From positions 806,001 through 870,000 of the forward strand of contig NADL03000691.1 of NCBI GenBank assembly GCA_002205965.3: a DNA stretch of 64,000 nucleotides. The letters run 5' to 3'. This DNA is from Kappaphycus alvarezii. Taxonomy: Eukaryota > Rhodophyta > Florideophyceae > Gigartinales > Solieriaceae. The position numbers and the translations under genes were made by a program. Positions 44,801 to 58,014 of this stretch are shown here, in pieces. The number at the start of each line of letters is the position of its first letter. The stretch's first letter is position 1. The notes under the pieces are model-generated. The model saw only the letters and a program-made list of their open reading frames with translations. It made no database searches and was not told the DNA's origin.

Positions 44801-46086
44801 CATAATAGATTGGTCGGGCCAACGACCATTTTTGCTCTTATCATTAACACCTATGAATCATATTTTCATATTTGTGCTTTAATTTATTTTAATAGCTAGA
44901 ATATGCAGAATACTCACTATTAGTAGAGAATTTAGGCAGAAGACGGAGCTCCAGTGGGATCCTGAAACGAAATTGAGATGCGTTTTGTACATAATTATCA
45001 CTCTTTTCAAAAACAAATATATATGAACTTGTATATCTGTAGCTGTATTTTTGATTGGTTCTTACTGGTGTGAAAAGTTATTTGTATAGTTTCAAAGCCT
45101 TTTACATGTAAAAAAAATGCAATTTTTCCTTTACAAAACATGGAGCCAATTGCAAGGTTTTTCAAAAAATCACAGGAGGCTTTCTTTATGTATCATATTT
45201 CTTTCTATGAAAAAGTTTAATTAGATTTCCTCAATATTGGTGTTCAAATCTATCACCGACAAAGAATTACTGAAATATTCTCAGTATTTGAGGCTTAGTG
45301 ACAAAAAGTAATACCGCAAAGTGGTTGAAACTTTTCAGTTATATGAACGGACTTGCAATAAATCAAAGTTGATAGAATCATTCATATCTACTCTGGAACC
45401 AGTGATGCGATGATTTCATGTTTGTATTGACTCAGAAACGAATTCATCGTTCATCTATATCTGCTCTGCACGAAATGAACGGTATTATTTAGAGCAATTC
45501 TAGACAAATTATACATTTGCCCGCGGATTGTACTTAAATTTCATTCCCGTGGTTAGTTTTGGCTTAAGTCAATTCAGATACCTGCACTATTGGAACGTTT
45601 GCCGTTTGTACAATATCCTGCAGACATCTACATTGCTTCAGGCCCTCCGACTTTCATATTTTCCGCTTTCATTCCTCCAACACAGCTAGGAGCCATAGCA
45701 CTCCTCCCAATTTGTAGTACAGCCAACAAGGCGTACAAAATTCGAATACAAATGTGGCTCCAGAGAGCGATGCACAGTAATGTACAAATTTGAGGCAATG
45801 TATAGTACTGTAACTTATCTCAAATTTTGATCGCGAAAGTCATATGCAGTCCTGTGCATGGATCCGGGCCACAAATTTTGAACATAGTACTACGAAATAA
45901 TGCCATGACCACAAAAGATGGCGAAGAAGCGCTGTAGAGGCTACTCTGTATCTTTATTCTATTATTCTGCACTGATAAGCGCATTTTGGTAATTCCAAGT
46001 TGTCTTTGCAAAAAAAAGTGAGAGAATTAGGAGCCAGAGCCGAAAAAGAACCAACACTATGAACACCCACAACACTACAGCAGCCC
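44801..46086. other. AT-rich, no gene
   Basis: Nothing supported on either strand. Confidence 0.4.
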
Positions 46087-46130
46087 AAACACCACAAAAT
46101 CCCAAAACACCACAAAATCCCAAAACACCG
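46087..46130. repeat. 18-bp tandem repeat, about 2.4 units
   Basis: AAACACCACAAAATCCCA is repeated at 46087 and 46105, with a partial third unit from 46123. Confidence 0.85.
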
Positions 46131-47329
46131 CACACCCCAAGACTGTAACAACCCAAACAATACTACTAACCGTTTTATTGTCCTCCCTTTTCGTCTCAAA
46201 GCAGTTGCCTCCCTTTTTCCTCTTTACTAACGGTGCGAATACTGAATTTGAAGAGGACAATAATCAATATACTGCACGTGCCTGAACCTCTAGTGCTCAG
46301 CTCGAAGTTCAGCTGGGCAATACCGTCAGTGACTACTTAACTTTAAACCTTCCAGGTACTTAAAGAGGATTTTAGGATAACTGCGGAACCAGTAAGTACA
46401 CAGCAAGAACACCCGCTTACTAAGAGTTGAGTCACAGAAAATAATCGAAAGGTTTAATTGATAGCGACAGAAAACATACCGCGGGATTAAATAGGTAGAA
46501 AAAAAGAAGCAAAAAACGACTGTAAGGAACAAAGGAAAAAAGGAAACGTAGAAAAGGAGCAAAACAAACCAGAGCGGAAAAAGAAACAAAATCAAAACAG
46601 AAACATTAAAAATAAATATTCTCTACCAGTAACCACAAAAGAGGTTAATTTTACCGTCAAATGTTTCAAAATGTCCTTACCCACTTCAAATTTTGCTTGC
46701 ATGACATGAAAGTTCACTAGGTTCTCTTTCGGCGTCTTACCGATTACTTTCGAACGTACCCTTTCTCTGCCCTTTTCAATTCTTGTTCCCACCGACCTAA
46801 ATAATTATGATACCGGTTTGTATCGGTATAACTGCCCAAAACATGTACCAGTGCTTCAGTATTTAATTAATGAGATTGTAAAGAGGGTTACCATAGAGGA
46901 ATGTTGGGTATCGTAAAAAAGTGTTATTAAAATTCTGATTGTGGTCATGTAAGGCCTAAAAAATGTTGATCAGGGAGAATTGTGACCAAGTCCTAACCAT
47001 TCGGGTTTCACTTTATACATGTTTTCTGAATAACGCCAAGAAATGTCTTGAGGACTTTTTTGGGGGCTCTTTATCAGCGGAGTAGCTCTTAATATGCACT
47101 GTAATAGTTAAGTACGAAATAATGTTTAAATATAATCTACCGAAGCAAATAAGCAATTTTTCTGGGATTTAGATTTTTTTCTTGTACAATAACTGGAAAT
47201 ATTTATATGTGTAATACAACAAGGTCTAAAATTACTTTCTATTTATTATGCAACAGTTCTTATGAGATTTTACATAAGGCAGAAGTCCAAAAGTAATATT
47301 AGAGTTGGGGAGTTGGCCGATTTGATATT
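46131..47329. other. AT-rich, no gene
   Basis: A minus frame with hydrophobic residues at 46595-46326 is low-complexity and not supported. Confidence 0.4.
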
Positions 47330-47383
47330 TAATTTCTTGACTTATCTGCAGTATTGATAGTTAATTTCTTGACCTATCTACAG
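47330..47383. repeat. Short direct repeat
   Basis: TTAATTTCTTGAC(T/C)TATCT(G/A)CAG occurs twice about 31 bases apart. Confidence 0.7.
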
Positions 47384-49609
47384 CCCTTTGATGAACAGTA
47401 CAATATTTGTCAATAGAAATTTGAAGCTTGTCTATGCCACATATCTAAGTATTCTGAGGCTGATCTGCGTTAACGATGAGCAAAGACTATTACAATGGTT
47501 GAAATCACTAACTTTGGGCTCTAAGAGAACTATTTTGGCCGTTAAATCATTGTTCTGCTGTCAAACTATTATAAGTTTGTTCCGGCTCAAAGTCATTTTC
47601 TTACTTGTTGGTGCCTGTAAGTTACAGTAGGGATAAATAATGATGTACGGTATTATTTGGCTCATTGTTTGAAGCGAGAGAAATTTTATCCTTACAGCAC
47701 CATTTAATGCACTTTCAAAAATGTTGCTGGCCTAAATGTTGTGTATGACTCAGTAATCGCAGTTTCTCTGCAGCAGATATTTTTGATTGCATCAATTTAG
47801 GTGTTTTTGAAAGGAAATGTTGTAGTCTAAATACATTTTTAGTCAAAATCGAATACAATCAATCTATTATTTTTTTGGGGGATATCAAAACCTTCGGAGT
47901 CATATATATATTCGAATAACTGTGGAACTGTAAATTATTCTACAACCGGAAAATGTCGTCTTATTCTGTTCTGCTGCTATTCGTAGTTTAAAACTAGAAA
48001 TAAATTATTTTTCAAAGGCGTTTCACAATCTTTGGCGAAGTAAAAATCCTATGATATATTTACCTATATTAAAGTTTGGGGGCGGTGGGAGCACAGTTTG
48101 CAAGAAGCGTACATTTACTGAGTCATTTAATCTAAACTTTGATTTTTCTAGATTATGGGCAACATTTTTCGATCTCCCGACTACTAGACCTTCCAACGAG
48201 ACTCTCTAAGTGAACACGCAACTGCAAATGTCTGTTGTCGGAGAAGTGCTAGAATTCGCTGCTATGGTAATAAATATAGTAGCATCTTTTCGAACTAGAT
48301 TCATTTCTAGGATTGGTGGTTGTTACCTCTGTATTTGCAATTTTTTGGGAAAAAGTTCGGGAGGTGCATGTTAGGTCGAGATGTAATTCTCAGGAATATT
48401 TGTTCAAGCATTACACAAATTTGCTTTTGCATAAGTTTGTAGAGTTAAGATTCCAGAGAAAGTTTTATTTGTAATGGATCAGCGTGACTAATTTTTCCTG
48501 TATGATGTGCATGATTCAGTAATCAAAATAATGCAGGATGATCCTTCAGCGATGAAATTTTTACGAACATTATTACTAGGCTAGCATCTCGCGCCACTGA
48601 AATGAAAAATAAATTTCGATAATTTGTGAGTAGGTGGTGCATGTTGGGCCGAAAAAGTAGTAATACCCGAAGTTTCACGCCAAAAATAAATGCTACTAAA
48701 CTTTCATTTTTTTATAGAAATACTTAAAATTCTGGACAAGGTGAGCTGCCGATCTAATTTTTAAGCAAGGGAACACCTAGATTGGTGCACTTTACTTTAG
48801 CATGTGAATAAACCATGTTGCATATTCTTATCTCAGTTAGACAGTTTTAAAGATTTCGTTTAGCCAATATTAAAATTGTAAAATTATTTACTCTTCACTA
48901 TACAAGAAAATCAGTAGATTAGAATAAAAGCACTAATAAAACGAGCATGCGTTTGAAAATGTTTTTCTACTAACATAAGACAATATTAACCAAAAAAAAT
49001 TAGTAAATATTAACATTTAGGAGTAGAGTTTGATATAAAGTCTGCAATACATTGAAAATTAGAGACAGTATAGGAGGAGCAGCTCGGTTTCTGTTGACTG
49101 ATGAATCAAGCCACCAATAAGACAAGTATTTATCATGTCCATTGCACTTTCCTTTCTGAATGACCTTAGACAAGCCCTTTCAAGAGCAAAATTCATACTC
49201 AATTACCGTGCTAGGATTCCTTCTCAGATTATCTCGGCTATCGGGCGCACTTTGGAAAAAAGTCCAGTAATATTTAAAAAAAGAACTCGAACCCTCCCCT
49301 ATTAGCAAGTTGTCGCTACTGAGTTCTTGAATGTGTTTATCTTGCTTCGACGACCTGAAAAATTCCGCATCTATAATTTCATTTGCAGTAACAGCTGGTA
49401 GAGGATCAACGGCGCGAAGAAAATTTTCTTCTCTTAAACTTTGACAAATTCGATGCGCTCGGTAGTCACAGATTTAACGACACGGAGCAGCTATTAAGTT
49501 CTCTCTTTTTTAACCCCTGGATGTACAGGGGTCCATTTTCGATCGTTCGCTTCAGATTGATAGGCGAAATAAACTGAAATTTTGAGTGGCATGTGCTCTT
49601 GTATTTGTT
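47384..49609. other. AT-rich, no supported gene
   Basis: One plus frame of 80 codons (47388-47630) shows no motif. Confidence 0.4.
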
Positions 49610-49798
49610 TTAAATAGCGGCAAGATCTTGCTTTACCGGAGAAATATTTTGTAGTCTTTCAAAAAGTAGCGGACATGTAATTCCGGTTCCTTCTCGAATA
49701 GCTTCATAGGCGTAGGCCATTTTAATTTTTTGATAGAATATTTGGTTTGTATCTGGCCGCAGACGCTCTATACCTGGGCCTGCTAATAGTTCTAACAC
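49610..49798 (-). CDS. Hypothetical exon-like ORF
   Basis: LAGPGIERLRPDTNQIFYQK, MAYAYEAIREGTGITCPLLF and ERLQNISPVKQDLAAI form a balanced, coding-like product on the minus strand in an AT-rich setting. No ATG at its 5' end fits a full gene. No family recognised. Confidence 0.3.
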   Translation of the reverse strand: MLELLAGPGIERLRPDTNQIFYQKIKMAYAYEAIREGTGITCPLLFERLQNISPVKQDLAAI

Positions 49799-50619
49799 TT
49801 CTCATCCGCGAGGTGATTCATTACTGTGACTCAATCTAATCGCTGAAGTCGGGTTAAAATTATATTTAATCAAAGTAAAGATTTGAGATTGGCTATACTG
49901 ACACAAAAATATCTTTATTTGAAAGGCATCCTCTGCATCACGCAAATCCTAACCGTCGCCATCGAGAACAAAATTCTGATCGTTTATACTCACAACGATT
50001 TGGGATTAGGGGTTTAAAAACACCAGATATCAGCTGTCTCACTTTGTGTGTCTAGAAAGTTCCTATGGTTATCAATTAAGACGTCATGGCGCAGTCTAGA
50101 ACATTATTGTCTCACCACTAAAATTGGACAAAACCCAAACCTAGCCCTATTACTTCTCAACGAAAGATGAATAATGCAACTCGTTTTATTCGCGCGGTAT
50201 ACCAACAAAAAGCCTCGTTTTCTTCAATTAGAGGTTTAAAATCTAGAGCTTTATTGTCATTATCTCTATTGCTGTGTTTGGATATCACAGCATTTATTTT
50301 GGCCTGTCTTTTTTCGTCTTTTTTCTGTTTCCATCATTGAGGACTCTTTCCTTTCGTCTATTCTCATTTTGAATCTTTGAAGGTGTCACTGGAAAACATA
50401 ATACAAAAATTTCAGCTAAATTCTGTTTAATTATCATAAACCAATTTAGAGATAAAAGACCAGGTTCCTCCGCTAATCGACGAAATGTCAGCAAAATCTC
50501 CTAAATAACTCCCACCTCAATTTTTTCTTTCCTAAATGACGCCGCTTGGAGGCAACTATTTTTCTACTTGTTGTTTCTGCATTAACTGTATGACAGCCCG
50601 GTCTACAAGTAGATAATGT
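49799..50619. other. AT-rich, no supported gene
   Basis: A minus frame at 50494-50294 ends in a lysine-rich stretch and looks random. Confidence 0.35.
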
Positions 50620-50991
50620 ATGATATCAAATACACATACGAACACTTTCTACTGCATCAGAAATTCTTCATTACGAGTGAAAACTCCCACAACTCCATGT
50701 GAACGTTCCCTATCCATGTCTTCGAGGTCCCTCCATCTGCAATACATCGGTGCAGAGTTATGTTATGTGATATACCGCATGGAACAAGTCACTTTCAGTA
50801 AAACAGACTTAAAAACATTCTTCTCTTCAGAGATGAATTCAAAATTAACTTTAAGCTATAAGAGTATCCTCAGTTTCAGTCATTTATTTGATCCCAAAGG
50901 AGCTAGGAATCTAACTGTTTGTTTAAAATTCACAGAACATTCTGCACAAAAGTTGGAATATTCCCTCTACGAGATGTCATTTTTCTGGTAA
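50620..50991 (+). CDS. Hypothetical ORF, 123 residues
   Basis: The longest frame of the AT-rich zone. It includes MSSRSLHLQYIGAELCYVIY, TFSKTDLKTFFSSEMNSKLT and HLFDPKGARNLTVCLKFTEH. The length is unusual for this composition, but no domain is recognised and no promoter is evident. Confidence 0.3.
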   Translation: MISNTHTNTFYCIRNSSLRVKTPTTPCERSLSMSSRSLHLQYIGAELCYVIYRMEQVTFSKTDLKTFFSSEMNSKLTLSYKSILSFSHLFDPKGARNLTVCLKFTEHSAQKLEYSLYEMSFFW

Positions 50992-51437
50992 ACCACGACT
51001 GAAACTGTACAAAAGTTCATATGTAAGAATAAGCCAAATTTCTTCGTAAGATATGTTGAAGTTAATGATAATACAGCCGAAATTGTGAGTATTCTTTCGT
51101 TTCAGATGTATGCGGCTTGGTTAACATCTTTTATGTTCTAATGTTTTTGGCGATAATGACTACCGGTGCATAGTTTCGCATTTACGGCTGATGGAAAGCA
51201 GTAAAGAGCAATTCTGCACTTCACATCTCTCTTTCTGCTTGTAGGAAGGCAAATAACCCCTTTTCCTCTTAGTTGTAGTTAAAAACTCCTTATTAGACCC
51301 TTTGTTGAAAACTGGGAAGTATTTCTTCAAAACTCCGTTAAAAAAGAGCAGGAACGCGCACGTGATCACTTTTTTCACGAAAGCTATGAATTGCAGCCAA
51401 TCGTTCGCCACGATAAACGCGTCAGGTTTCTAAGTAA

Positions 51438-51899
51438 TTATATCAACTCAGGAGCAAGGAATTTGGCTATATAACTCCGTTCGCTTGGGAATACAGAGCA
51501 ATAGCCCATATACCAGATATATGGGCACCAACAGCGGTACTGGTTACTTTTTGCCAATTACGTGGGATACGTGACCCATTAATATCCAAAAATGGCGACC
51601 TGTACATCTCTGATGAGTTTTAGCAACAACGAGCGAAACAAGCTACGGAAAAAAACTTTCTTAGCTGGATTAATTTATGCCGACACAACTGTTTCGCTTA
51701 TCTCCATGCTAAGAGGATGATTCCACTCTATCAAAGAGGTGGAGTCTTAGGTCTCCAGCCGAGCCTTGAGCAATAATATAGAAAGAGTTTGATTTTCCGT
51801 CATAGATACGCCTCGTTTATGCCATTTCCAATGGGGCCTCTTGTTGAATCGGCTATCAAATATTTCCATCTATTGGAGGTGATTCATTACTTTTTTTAG
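51438..51899 (+). pseudogene. Decayed gene fragment, 154 codons with two internal stops
   Basis: A single plus frame reads LYQLRSKEFGYITPFAWEYR, AHIPDIWAPTAVLVTFCQLR, stop, AKQATEKNFLSWINLCRHNC, KRMIPLYQRGGVLGLQPSLE, stop, and FPMGPLVESAIKYFHLLEVI, ending at a TAG. Only two stops in 154 codons is far below expectation here, and composition is GC-richer than the flanks. I recognise no family. Confidence 0.4.
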
Positions 51900-54597
51900 A
51901 AACGTTTATACTGTTTGAGTACACGTTCATAGGGCTACAAACCTTTGCACCACTCACAATAAATAAACGTATTAACTCCACTATTCTGTCACACGCCTTT
52001 GGGTTAAGCCGCTGATACATCTGTGTGAGGGACAATATAAGACACACTGCTTGAGAGGAAATATTGAGAGGGTAGATGTATGACATGCGATGAGAGCAAA
52101 CTGCTCGCTATGTGTCAAATGTTTGTTGCAGCAATAATCGCCTAAATTGTCAACAAGGCTCGTTGTTAAGGTGAGTAGCGATGAAGAGCAACAATGGCTG
52201 CAGTATATCTGAAAAATAATGAAAACGGCAAGAGTTTATTCTTGTTATTTAGGGTGTGATATAATCTTTATGAAACTTTAGTAAACACTGGACAATAAGG
52301 CGAGAATACCATATTGGTCCAGATGCTGCTGTCTTGATAACCGTAGCGACCACACTTTCACCAACGAGAGTAAAATTTTAAGTCTTCAAGCACTAGTTAA
52401 CTAATTTTCCTGGATTATGGCGAAGTCAGCAAACTCTTGTACCCATTTAAATGCCATGGTGTTATTTTTTATAGTCAGGGATAGGCTCAATAACTGTGAC
52501 GTTATCATTTTCGGTCGATTCCCGACCCAGATTTCCAGTCATTCTTCCAAATTTCTGACATCACTATTCAGGGCCTCTAATGAAACTCAGCTGCTTGCTA
52601 CTCTTCTGAAATTCTCCCCAGGACGAAAGTTGGAAATTTATATACAAATTTCCGCTGCACTCTTCCTAGAAACTGAAAAATCTCAAATCAATTAACAAAC
52701 TTGACGGTAGTGCACTCCTGGAGATTAAAAATGTGAGAAAATTCTGATTAGTAGGAAACAGCCAAGTTCTCATCATCCAATGCCGTCTTTTACAGTATTT
52801 TTTATTTCATTGGTGTTGAATCCAACTTTTCGTAGATGTTACAAAACTAAACCAGTTCATTAACAAATATCTGAGATTGAGGTTGGTCTCTGCGGAGGAT
52901 GGGATCGTCTCATATGGTTCTTACTCCTTATTGTATTACGTCATATCCCAGTCAAATACCTCACATACATTGCGTCCAATTACATTAAGGGAGCTCCAAT
53001 CGATAAACTTTGTTTTATATATATTCTTTGCATAACCCAAAAAATAGGCGAAGATAATCGTGGCGTTCTTTTCTCCGTTCCTCTCAAACATTTGAAATTT
53101 GCATCTAAAGGAATTTCGCAGGGCAATTTTGTGGCTTAAAAAGTCAGGCAGATGATACTATGAGGATATATATTTATGTTTATTCTTCGTAATCTTGATA
53201 ATACCTATTATTGAAATTTAAATAGTTATTATACGTCAACCCGAAGAGCTGTAATAGTTTCAGACGTTTACCGCTGTCAATCAATGCGTTAACTAAAAGA
53301 ATATTTGTAATAGTATAGATAAAATCGATATATGTATAAAAACTTATTTGGGATATTGCGATCACAAAGCGACGATGAATAAACTCCGGAGCGTGTGCCC
53401 AGTCGTCCTTATGATGTGATGAATGTATTTATTTGGCTCATTATCCATTAAAATAAGGAATGTGATCAGATTAGGGGCTGTGGCTTCTTCATATCTATTA
53501 ATAGAGATATTTATCACAAAAAGTAGAGCTTTGTAGATATACGAGCATTTTTGGCAGTAGATGAGGACTTCTAGTCATTATTCTTCTGATAAAGCAAGCC
53601 AATATTTTCCTTTAACGCCAAACAATAGCTGACTATATCTAATTGGAAAAAAACCTTAAAGTACTACATAATCAATCATACCACTTTTAAAGATTTTTAC
53701 TAATTTTAGCTTCCAGAAATCGCATATTTCTTCTCCTCTCGATATCTTTATTATTTCCTTTAATTATTTTTTAAATTCTTCAATTAAATTCCATAGTATT
53801 TTTGGCATACCTCTATTTTGTTGTTCGCGAGATAAAACATCGAAATTATAAGTAAAACTTGTCATTTATATTTTTTCCAAATTAAGTCGAAGAAAAATGT
53901 CTAATTGGATAATCATAACCCGGATTTCCATCACTAAGTCCCTACCCACAATATAAAATCCTGCATATCTAGTTGTTTTTTCATCCTTCTATAAACTTCA
54001 GTAATATCATCCATTAGTACTCATTCAAGACTAGCTATTATACCAACAGGTACTGTAAAATCTGGTCCTGAAGCTAATCGAAACTTCAAAGTACGAAAAT
54101 AATCTAAGCACATTGCATTCAAAACGCATTCAAAGTTGATTTAGTAGCATTATTGAAAACATCAGATAAATTTGAAGCGTGATGAATAACAGAGCGAAAA
54201 GTAGGAGGAATCTAAATTCTGCAAACACGGAAAAAAAAAATTTGGTTTCGGATAGGGTGAAATATGTCTTACCAGACAATTGAATGAAGAAAATAAACGT
54301 GATATATCGCTCCATACCTGCCTAGTGCCTGGGAGATCAAGGTAGATGTTATCAAACAAAATATGTGAACCACAGTGGAAGAAAATTTTTGGGACAGAGT
54401 ACGTGCGACAATAGTTTGTGTAGATTCTCAAAGAAACAATACAATAATACAACCGAAGGTGGGAGCTTTGAGGCGTTTTTAGCTTCCGCGCCGCCCAAGC
54501 TCAACGCTTTTACTGCGGAAACTGGCAGAAAAGAAACTTAATAATAACTCTCTTCTGGTTTTAGAATCCCGTACCAGAGGCAGGTATGGGGGCGGCT
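51900..54597. other. AT-rich, no supported gene
   Basis: A minus frame at 52086-51856 and a plus frame at 52417-52695 lack motifs. Stops are dense elsewhere. Confidence 0.4.
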
Positions 54598-54605
54598 TAT
54601 ATATA
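54598..54605 (+). promoter_or_regulatory. Candidate TATA box in a GC-rich island
   Basis: TATATATA within GGCGGCTTATATATACGGAA. It sits in a GC-richer island (54480-54760) in an otherwise AT-rich region. No ORF follows, so it may be an orphan promoter or an LTR relic. Confidence 0.35.
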
Positions 54606-57060
54606 CGGAAGCAAGGCGCCCCCGCGACCACCTAGCTTAGCTTCCAGTTATTGGTACACACCACAAACATGAGAAAGCGTAAATATATTCCAAAAAACAT
54701 TGAGTGTAGGGCTCCCCCATCGGAGCAGTATCTTCCCGCGCGCGAACGTTGAATGCTAAGTTCACATGCCATGTGCTATTGACCGCTCGAGTGTCATGCA
54801 ACCATCCAGATTATTCAAAAAACATAAACAAAACATATCAAGGTGACCATTAGATAGAATGTACATGTCCCTACTGTCCCTCACGGTCCAAATAACTGCA
54901 CCGGTAACGCGAATAAAAGCTGATATCTTTACGTTCTTTTGCCATTCCACCTACCATAGGGCTGGAAAATTTGACACATTACTGATGAGCGACACGAGTG
55001 ATGTAGGAAAGAAGGACTCAGTTACAATCAGAGAAGTCAAAAACATTAATATTTGTGAAGGTATGTACTTATTTTATAGGCCTAGTAAATAATATGAAGT
55101 TTGAATATAAGATTCAGATATTATTCTCCCAGAATATTCCTTTTTTCTTCGTCCAACTTCCAGAACGTTTACTTAAATTTACTATACTAAGTATGGAAGT
55201 GGTAATGACACCCAGGAATTACTCAATATAACTTTATGGATTGAGAAAATTGATTCTTTTGCGGGAATTGAAGTGATTCGGTGACTTTCGAATCTCAGCT
55301 TACAACGAAATCAAGAGATATATACCCTTTATAGAATTAAAACCGGTTCAATTCAAGCCTGTCAACAATACCCTCGAACACTTGTATCCCCGTATTAACG
55401 CCGAACATTAAAATTGTGTCGGCTCCGTTCATGTTTTTGGAAAATAATTAGCACAATCCGGTCAAGTGGAAAAATCTGGCGTGTAGTTAAATTTTTGAAC
55501 TTTTTTGCCACTATAATTTTCTCGGAATGTTTATGGTCAGAAACATGTAATTACATGTATCTTAGTAAGGATTGAAAGAAATTTATCAATTTGAACGTTA
55601 ATTAGATACGAAAACCATTCTTGCATAACGCAAAGTCAAAATGTTAACTTGTTAACCACTTCCAGGATTCAGAAATATATGAATACTTATTACTATTCAT
55701 TTTGAATGAAATGAGAACTTATTATCGAGAAGCTAAAAAAACAGCAAAATAATATTATATTACTGAAGGCAAGAAAAGTAGATCTGAGTGAATAGTAGTT
55801 GCAAGATACCAAATATGTTCTATTTTCATCAGTAAATAGGATATTCTGGTTTCTATGCTCGAATATAAAAATAAAGTACTAACAAATTGTTATGAAAATG
55901 ACAGGCAACAGGAGTCAAAATTGTAAATATACCCTATTCTTATATTATAGTAGACGTTTAGGGAAGTATCGCATAAAATGTATATTACGAAGGCGTTCTG
56001 AGATAACAATAGACTATTATTCTCTTTCCAATCATACACGTTCCATTAGATTTGTTGTAAATTATCCTTGTAAGAATAATATTTTGCGTGGCTCTCCTTT
56101 TACTGATAAGTAAATGTGTTTGAATTTAGCTCTTCCACTGAATATAGTTGGGAAGGTAAGATCTTTTAGTTTTTCGAAACTCTATTAGACGTATAATGAA
56201 TGATGGACGAAACGAGTTCCTGTGATTTCAATTAAAAAGAATTAAAAAGTTCTATACCTCATGCTTTACAGGAATTTTTGAATTATTCCATTCATTATTA
56301 CGTTTCAGGTTTAGTATCATGCTAAGTGAATCGGCATTTCAATTTATTGACAAAAGGTTTTAATACAGCATAATTATGAAGTGTATAAATTTTGCGTTAT
56401 TAGTAAACATGCGACAAAACTAATACTGGTGCAATATTTTACATAAATTAATGAGAGGTTATACGTGGTTCATAAGAATTTGAGTTCGAAAGGCAGATTG
56501 CGAATTCAGAAACTTGATTCCATGCCCGGTCTATGCATTCACGACTCATTTGCTATTGCTCAATTCAGAGGGACAGAGAAGCTATACATTTTAAGAACTG
56601 TGTGGATTTACGTTTGAAAAACAGCGTATAGGAGCATTCTTGATTGAAATAAACCATTAAATTATTAATCAGACGTGACACTAGTAATCAAAACGAGAAA
56701 GCCACAGTATTATATCGAAATTAAGAAATTGTGGTGGCATTCTGTTATTAATGATATATTTACTTTCAAATTTCGTTGTTGAAATCAGTGATATTTTCAT
56801 ACATGTCAAACGTACTTTGTAAAAGGCGTCATAAGAAATTACTTCCATATCCTTTCCGAAGGTGATGGACCAATTCTGATAAAATGTTGCTAACCGCTTA
56901 CTATGTTAGAATGCTCCCAATCACACCAGTAGTCAATGGAACATCTGGACTCCCATCAAGGAATGGCTCCATTTTCCAAGTATTGACCTACCCCCAAATT
57001 TTACCCCCTTTTGCGCTTTGAATTTGCTCCATTTCTTCAGTCCAGTAGAGAAAACCTACA
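54606..57060. other. AT-rich, no supported gene
   Basis: Short frames at 54859-55092 and 55892-56113 (plus) show no motif. Confidence 0.35.
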
Positions 57061-57068
57061 TATAAAAG
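57061..57068 (+). promoter_or_regulatory. Candidate TATA box
   Basis: TATAAAAG in CCTACATATAAAAGGCGG. No recognisable gene follows within 600 bases on the plus strand. Confidence 0.3.
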
Positions 57069-57737
57069 GCGGTCTTGAATGTAATCATCGAACTGAAACT
57101 TAGCAAGAGGCTAATATTGAGGAGTGCAATTGCCAGTAAGCGTGGATACATAGCAAAATAATAAGAATGATTACGGAAGAGTATCCACGAAAGTCATGTC
57201 GAGACGGAAATCTCGGCAACGAGACACGTAATCTCAAATATGAAAACGAGTAATTGAACGCCGTCGTGGAAACAGAATTAATGTTTTAGGCCATAGATTC
57301 CTGTACGGCGGTTTAAAGCTGGAGTTTGTTTCTGTCCTCACAGAGCTAGTGATAAATGAATACAGTCGCGAAATGGAACAATATTTCTTTCTTTCATCGT
57401 TATTCTGCAGCTACACTTGTCGTTGTTAGTAACATCGAAAACAAATTTCCCGCTTTCATCAACTTTCTAGCATATTTTTGATCGCGCGAGCTTTCATTCC
57501 GATGAGTTTTACATTTCAGTGAAAGCCATTTTAGGAATTTTACGTAGTTCTCCATCTAAATCCCCCTTGAATGCATATTTCGGCTTTTCTATCTCTACAA
57601 TACGCTATAAATGAACATTAGTACTAAAATCACATTGTGAAGCAGTGGGTTTGATTTCCTGCACAAAAATATAGTCATCCGTACTCTTATCTCTTCCCTA
57701 AGCACTCCTTTACTGTCTCCGTTCCCTTCTACCCAAC
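57069..57737. other. No supported gene
   Basis: No frame or repeat of note. Composition is slightly richer in GC than the AT-rich zone to the left. Confidence 0.3.
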
Positions 57738-57771
57738 CTTACCACGTAATATTCCGAATACACGTGGTAAG
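57738..57771. repeat. 10-bp inverted repeat with 14-base loop
   Basis: CTTACCACGT (57738-57747) and ACGTGGTAAG (57762-57771) are perfect inverted arms. The repeat overlaps the 3' end of the minus-strand ORF at 57739-57975. Confidence 0.7.
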
Positions 57772-57975
57772 ATTGGTCACACTTTGTTCGCAACAAATCT
57801 CGAAGCTTCGGTCTCCCGAGGCTATCCGCCTAGCCCATCTTTCCTTTCCGGCCTTTCCGAGATCTTGATTCTCTTCAAAGAGCTCGTATATTACATGGAT
57901 ATGAGAAATGGTGGCACCGTGGCAGAACATCCACAAAACCGCTTGCACGATCTCATATACTAATGAATGTACCAC
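57739..57975 (-). CDS. Hypothetical protein or exon
   Basis: The product SLVYEIVQAVLWMFCHGATI, HIHVIYELFEENQDLGKAGK and RWARRIASGDRSFEICCEQS is coding-like through most of its length. No ATG is in a convincing place and no family is recognised. It is separated by about 40 bases from the plus-strand relic at 58015. Confidence 0.35.
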   Translation of the reverse strand: MVHSLVYEIVQAVLWMFCHGATISHIHVIYELFEENQDLGKAGKERWARRIASGDRSFEICCEQSVTNLTTCIRNITW

Positions 57976-58014
57976 TTTTTCATTTCATATTCTGTAAAAT
58001 ATTAGCGTTTTCTC

